Shown piece by piece: positions 60,556-64,000 of a stretch of 64,000 bases of DNA. The first letter of the stretch is position 1, and every line of letters begins with the position of its first letter. Under the pieces are notes generated by a model. The model was not told the origin of the DNA, did no database searches, and saw only the letters and a list, made by a program, of their open reading frames with translations. The DNA comes from Actinomadura livida (GTDB taxonomy: Bacteria > Actinomycetota > Actinomycetes > Streptosporangiales > Streptosporangiaceae), in assembly GCF_014648675.1 (NCBI RefSeq), contig NZ_BMRO01000007.1, positions 253,562 through 317,561 on the forward strand, read 5' to 3'. The position numbers were made by a program, and so were the translations under genes.

Positions 60556-62202
60556 ATGTCGGACCCCCCTCGGAAAGAAACGGACGTGGCACGCCGCATA
60601 CGCGCGCGCGCCCTGGCCCGGGGACACGGTCCGGTCGAGATCGCGCAGGAGATCCACGAGCAGTGCGGACCCCTGTTCGGCACCAGCCGGATCAAGGCGC
60701 ACCGCCTCGCCCACGGCGTCGCGCTCTCCGACATCGTCGCGCAGGTCAAGGCGCTCTACGAGGTCGACGGCAAGCCGGCGCCCCGGCTCGGGGAGACGCT
60801 GCTGTCCGCCTACGAGAGCGGCTACAAGCGGCCCGGCCCCGAGTACCTGCACTACCTGTGCTCCGTCTACCGGGTGGAGCCCGACGCGCTCGACTACCAG
60901 AGCCCGTGCATCTGCGGCCGCGGCCACGCGGTCCGGCCGGGCGGAGTGAGCGTCCCCCAGCCCCGGGAGCCCGAGCGGCGCCCGGCGCAAGACCCCGACG
61001 CCCTCGTCGGGGCGATCGTCCCCAGGGCCGGCGAACGTCCCTGGGTAACCGTGAACGACCTGCGGGGCCCGGACCGCGCCGAAGGCCCCCTGACCATTGA
61101 TGTGGGAGAGGAGGACATCGTGCTTCGTAGAACCCTTCTGCAACTGCTGGCCGGAGCGGGCGTGGCGCTCGACGGTCAGTTCCTAGGGGCCGTCGACAAC
61201 CTGCGCCGCAAGATGGACGACACGCTCGTCGGCGCGACAGTTTCGCCGACCATGCTCGACCAGTGGGAGGAGACGACCTACGGCTACGGCCAGCAGTACC
61301 AGGCGACGCCTTCGCTCCGGATGCTCTGCGACGTCCTGCTGGACTTCAGCGAGGTGCGGCGCATGTGCGACAAGCGCCAGCCGGTCGAGCTGCAGGAGCG
61401 GCTGTGCCGGATCGCGGCGCAGCTCTCCGGGCTGTCCGGGCTGATCATGATCAACCTGGGCGACCACCGGCTGGCCCGCTCGTTCTTCCGGACGGCGCGC
61501 ACCGCCGCCGACGAGACCGGCGACCGGCAGCTGCGCGCCTGGGTGACCGTCCGCGAGTCGCTGGTGCCGATGTACTACGGCGACCCCCGCGAGGCGCTCC
61601 ACCTGGCGCGCAAGGCGCAGGACCTCGCCGGCCGGACCCCCGGCGTCGCCGGCGCCATGGCCCCGGCCGTGGAGGCGCGCGCCCTCGGCATGCTCGCCAT
61701 GCGGGGCCGCGGCGACGCCGCCCCCAGCGCCCGCCGCGCCCTCGTCCGCGGCCGCTCGGTGTTCGACCAGCTCTCCAAGGCCGACACCAGCGACCTCGTG
61801 TACGGGTTCACCGACCGGCAGATGGCCTTCTACGAGGGCGACACCTTCACCAGCCTCGGCGACCACAAGCACGGCGACGAGGTGCTGAGCCACGCCCTCA
61901 CCCTGTACTCGCCCACCGACCGCGTCGACCTGACCCTGGTGCGCCTCGACCGGGCCATGTGCAAGCTGCACGCCGGGCACCCCGACGCCGCGCTCACCGC
62001 CGGGCAGGAGGCGATCCTCGACCTGCCGGCCGACCACCGCTCCGACATCCTCGTGCACCGCGCCCGCCAGATAGGGGCGGCCGTGTCGGCCAAGCACGGT
62101 GACATGCCCGCCCTGAAGGACTTCTACGAGGCGCTCGCCGGCCCCTGGGTCACGAGCCCCACGCAGGACCGTCCCTCCGTCCCCCCGGCGGAACAGGTCT
62201 GA
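60556..62202 (+). CDS. XRE-type regulator with a C-terminal TPR-like domain
   Basis: A 548-residue protein. Residues about 15-110 have a divergent helix-turn-helix (FGTSRIKAHRLAHGVALSDIVAQ...LSAYESGYKRPGPEYLHYL). A hinge follows, with RRTLLQLLAGAGVAL, then helical repeats: DHRLARSFFRTARTAADETGD, DPREALHLARKAQDLAG, GDEVLSHALTLYSPTDRVD and HPDAALTAGQEAILDLP. This is the Streptomyces NsdA-like class of large regulators; the exact member is uncertain. ATG 60556 follows GGGAGGAGG. Confidence 0.82.
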   Translation: MSDPPRKETDVARRIRARALARGHGPVEIAQEIHEQCGPLFGTSRIKAHRLAHGVALSDIVAQVKALYEVDGKPAPRLGETLLSAYESGYKRPGPEYLHYLCSVYRVEPDALDYQSPCICGRGHAVRPGGVSVPQPREPERRPAQDPDALVGAIVPRAGERPWVTVNDLRGPDRAEGPLTIDVGEEDIVLRRTLLQLLAGAGVALDGQFLGAVDNLRRKMDDTLVGATVSPTMLDQWEETTYGYGQQYQATPSLRMLCDVLLDFSEVRRMCDKRQPVELQERLCRIAAQLSGLSGLIMINLGDHRLARSFFRTARTAADETGDRQLRAWVTVRESLVPMYYGDPREALHLARKAQDLAGRTPGVAGAMAPAVEARALGMLAMRGRGDAAPSARRALVRGRSVFDQLSKADTSDLVYGFTDRQMAFYEGDTFTSLGDHKHGDEVLSHALTLYSPTDRVDLTLVRLDRAMCKLHAGHPDAALTAGQEAILDLPADHRSDILVHRARQIGAAVSAKHGDMPALKDFYEALAGPWVTSPTQDRPSVPPAEQV

Positions 62203-62208
62203 CCGGGC

Positions 62209-62814
62209 ATGCCCGACGGCGCCTCCTGGCAGGACCACCCCGCCCGCACCCTCGTCCGCGTGCAGGACGAGCCCCCGGTGTGGAGCTTCGGAGAGCTGCG
62301 GCTACGCCGCTACCGCACGGCCGACCACGGCATCGTCCTCGCCCTGCACCGCGAAGGCCTGGCCCAGGTCGGCCTCCGTCCCGGCGACGGCGTCTACTAC
62401 GACCACGACTTCTTCCGGATGGAGGACATCTATCTCCGCAACGACGGCGAGTTCCTGGTGGGCGAGCTCGACGGGCGGATCGTCGCGATGGGCGGCCTGC
62501 GCAGGGCCGACCTCGTCCCCGGCGGCCGGGCCCGCGCCTTCGGCGGCTACGCGCCCGGCACCCCGGTCCTGGACGCCGTCGAGATGGTCCGGCTGCGCGT
62601 GCGCCCCGCCGTCCAGCGCCGCGGCTACGGCGCCGCCGTGGTCAGGGCCCTGGAGGAACGTGCCAGGGAACTCGGCTACCGAGTCCTCCGCGCCGACACC
62701 ACCGAACTCCAGACCCCCGCCCTGGCCCTCTACCGCAACTTCAACTGGACCGAAACCCGCCGCGAAACAATAGGCGGAATAATAAACATCTACCTAGAAA
62801 AACCCCTCCGCTAA
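62209..62814 (+). CDS. GNAT acetyltransferase
   Basis: A 201-residue GNAT: LRLRRYRTADHGIVLALHREGL, EFLVGELDGRIVAMGGLRRAD, VRLRVRPAVQRRGYGAAVVRALEERARELG, and ALYRNFNWTETRRETIGG. Substrate unknown. It begins six bases after the XRE/TPR regulator stop, so both are probably co-transcribed. The last about 60 bases are unusually A-rich. Confidence 0.85.
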   Translation: MPDGASWQDHPARTLVRVQDEPPVWSFGELRLRRYRTADHGIVLALHREGLAQVGLRPGDGVYYDHDFFRMEDIYLRNDGEFLVGELDGRIVAMGGLRRADLVPGGRARAFGGYAPGTPVLDAVEMVRLRVRPAVQRRGYGAAVVRALEERARELGYRVLRADTTELQTPALALYRNFNWTETRRETIGGIINIYLEKPLR

Positions 62815-62840
62815 AGGCCCCCGTAAAACCGCATAAAAAT

Positions 62841-62879
62841 ACCCCCCTCCTGGAGGCTTCCCAACCCCAGGAGGGGGGT
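62841..62879 (-). terminator. Intrinsic terminator for minus-strand transcripts
   Basis: ACCCCCCTCCTGG (62841-62853) pairs with CCAGGAGGGGGGT (62867-62879), a perfect 13-bp stem. Read on the minus strand it is followed by ATTTTTATG, a T-run. It probably ends the S9 peptidase operon and may also stop the GNAT transcript. Confidence 0.75.
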
Positions 62880-62953
62880 GTCGCACGGGTGTCCCCGTGC
62901 GCGTTCTTGGGGGAGCGTAGCGCCATCGCCCGTCGCAGCCTAGAGGGGGGAGG

Positions 62954-63187
62954 TCAGTGGCGCACGCCCCCTACCACCTGCATCAGCGGGTAGCGGCGCT
63001 GCCTGATGCCGGTGAAGCCGCGGTCGGCGAGGGCGCGGGTGAGCATGGTGAGGGACGGCGGCCGTTGCGGGGCCGGGCCGAGCAGGTCGAGGTAGCCCGC
63101 GGTGACGTCGGGGTCCCCGGGCGGCTCCCTGAGCAGCCCGAGGATCCGCGCCAAGGCGGACGAACCCTGCACCGTCGACTCGCTCAC
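62954..63187 (-). pseudogene. Methyltransferase remnant with a large internal deletion
   Basis: A 77-residue open frame. The first part (SALARILGLLREPP...DVTAGYLDLLGP) resembles the N-terminus of an actinobacterial class I SAM methyltransferase, and the end (LTRALADRGFTGIRQRRYPLMQVV) its C-terminus. The whole Rossmann core between them is missing. So this is probably an in-frame deletion relic, unless it is a short gene of another kind. It starts in a GTGA overlap with the S9 peptidase stop. Confidence 0.5.
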
Positions 63188-64000
63188 CCTGTTATTAGAT
63201 CATCCGTCAATTCGTCGCCGTGATCCGACCCGGGGAGAGCGAGCCCGGTCTGCGCCGCCATGAAGGCGAGCGTGTCGGCCATCAGGTCGACCGAGCGGCT
63301 CACCGAGCGGGCGGCGTGGCCGACTTCGGCCTCGTTGCGGAGCAGGACGGGCGCGTCGGACGCGGTCGCGTGCTGGAGCGCGGCGCACATCTTGCGGGCG
63401 TGCAGCGGGTCGACGCGTGTGTCGCTGCCGAACGTCGTGAACAGCACGGCCGGGTAGGCGGTTCCGGCGTGGACGTGGTGGTAGGGGGAGTAGCCGATGA
63501 GCCAGCCGAACTCCTCGGGGTCGTCGGCCGTCCCGTACTCGTCGTTCCACGTCTGGCCGAGGCCGAACCGCTCGTACCGGACCATGTCCAGCAGCGGCGC
63601 CGAGCACACCACCGCCCGGTACAGGTCGGGACGCTGGGTCAGCGCGGCGCCTACCAGGAGGCCGCCGTTGGAGCCGCCGGAGATCGCCAGCCGCGCCGGC
63701 GTGGTCAGGCCGTCGGCGATGAGCCGCTCGGCGGCGGCGTGGAAGTCGTCGAACACGTTCTGCTTGCGGTCGCGCATCCCGGCGCGGTGCCACTCCTCGC
63801 CCTCCTCGGACCCGCCGCGCAGGTTCGCGACCGCGTACACCCCGCCGGCCTCGACCCACGCCAGGATGCTCGCCGAGTACGCCGGCGTGAGGGAGATGTT
63901 GAAGCCGCCGTACCCGTACAGGATCGCCGGGCGCGGCCCGGAGAGGCCGGGGCGGGACGCCACCAGCATCCGCACCTCGGTCCCGTCCCGCGAGGTGTAG
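63184..64000 (-). CDS. Prolyl oligopeptidase (S9), C-terminal part
   Basis: The frame is open to the right window edge, so only the C-terminal about 271 residues are seen. SGGSNGGLLVGAALTQ holds the nucleophile Ser, FGSDTRVDPLHARKM the Asp, and VGHAARS the likely His. FGLGQTWNDEYGTADDP is typical of S9A. It cleaves after Pro in short peptides. The N-terminal propeller lies outside the window. Confidence 0.93.
   Translation of the reverse strand, partial: YTSRDGTEVRMLVASRPGLSGPRPAILYGYGGFNISLTPAYSASILAWVEAGGVYAVANLRGGSEEGEEWHRAGMRDRKQNVFDDFHAAAERLIADGLTTPARLAISGGSNGGLLVGAALTQRPDLYRAVVCSAPLLDMVRYERFGLGQTWNDEYGTADDPEEFGWLIGYSPYHHVHAGTAYPAVLFTTFGSDTRVDPLHARKMCAALQHATASDAPVLLRNEAEVGHAARSVSRSVDLMADTLAFMAAQTGLALPGSDHGDELTDDLITG

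Overview
The window is high-GC actinobacterial DNA: GTG starts and GTGA/ATGA stop-start overlaps are common, and it carries dynA/dynB-type dynamins, XRE/DUF397 pairs, an F420-type LLM oxidoreductase and PknB-like kinases. The gene mix suggests a sporulating member of the Streptosporangiales, for example an Actinomadura-like organism. That placement is inference from gene content, not from a marker gene.

Layout. Bases 1-5366 are the right part of an integrated actinomycete integrative and conjugative element (AICE, pSAM2-like). It carries two small genes, a TraSA/FtsK-type transfer ATPase, a RepSA-like initiator, an excisionase and a tyrosine integrase, and it ends at the 3' end of tRNA-Arg(TCT). 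Next come an APH-fold phosphotransferase and the cobalamin genes cobD/cbiB and cobQ (5555-8743), then a DUF1444-like protein, a GT39-type membrane transferase and a LysE exporter. Bases 11771-17948 hold three Ser/Thr kinases with three different C-terminal modules and an embedded alpha/beta hydrolase. After a quinone oxidoreductase and TetR pair comes a LexA-box promoter driving a DUF6504 gene and dnaE2 (20382-24161). Bases 24158-34619 are mixed: an orphan NarL-type histidine kinase, a small gene with a textbook terminator, a methyltransferase, an AI-2E permease, an AlsS-like acetolactate synthase, an F420-type oxidoreductase behind a KstR-like operator, an XRE/DUF397/ATP-binding triad and a TetR regulator.

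Bases 34644-42796 are the second cobalamin block: cobB, a GNAT gene, a CbiD-like fragment, cbiET/cobL, cobH/cbiC, cobC and cobT, with cysG/cobA after a 181-bp gap. It runs by a GTGA overlap into a dynA-dynB dynamin pair, followed by a tail-less SSB, a diguanylate cyclase with a BldD-like box, and ettA. Together these look like a cell-division or sporulation neighbourhood. Bases 50618-53427 encode two steps of D-glucarate catabolism (2,5-dioxovalerate dehydrogenase and glucarate dehydratase). The remainder holds a thioesterase, two GNATs, a secreted S37 peptidase, a GH13 glucosidase, a group II truncated globin, an MscS channel, a large XRE/TPR regulator, a probable internally deleted methyltransferase and the C-terminal half of an S9 prolyl oligopeptidase cut by the window end.

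No CRISPR array, rRNA, intact insertion sequence or recognisable cobalamin riboswitch was seen. The most unusual items are the stand-alone CbiD-like gene, the five perfect 16-bp repeats before cobL, the KstR-like operator and the LexA-controlled dnaE2 without adjacent imuA/imuB.
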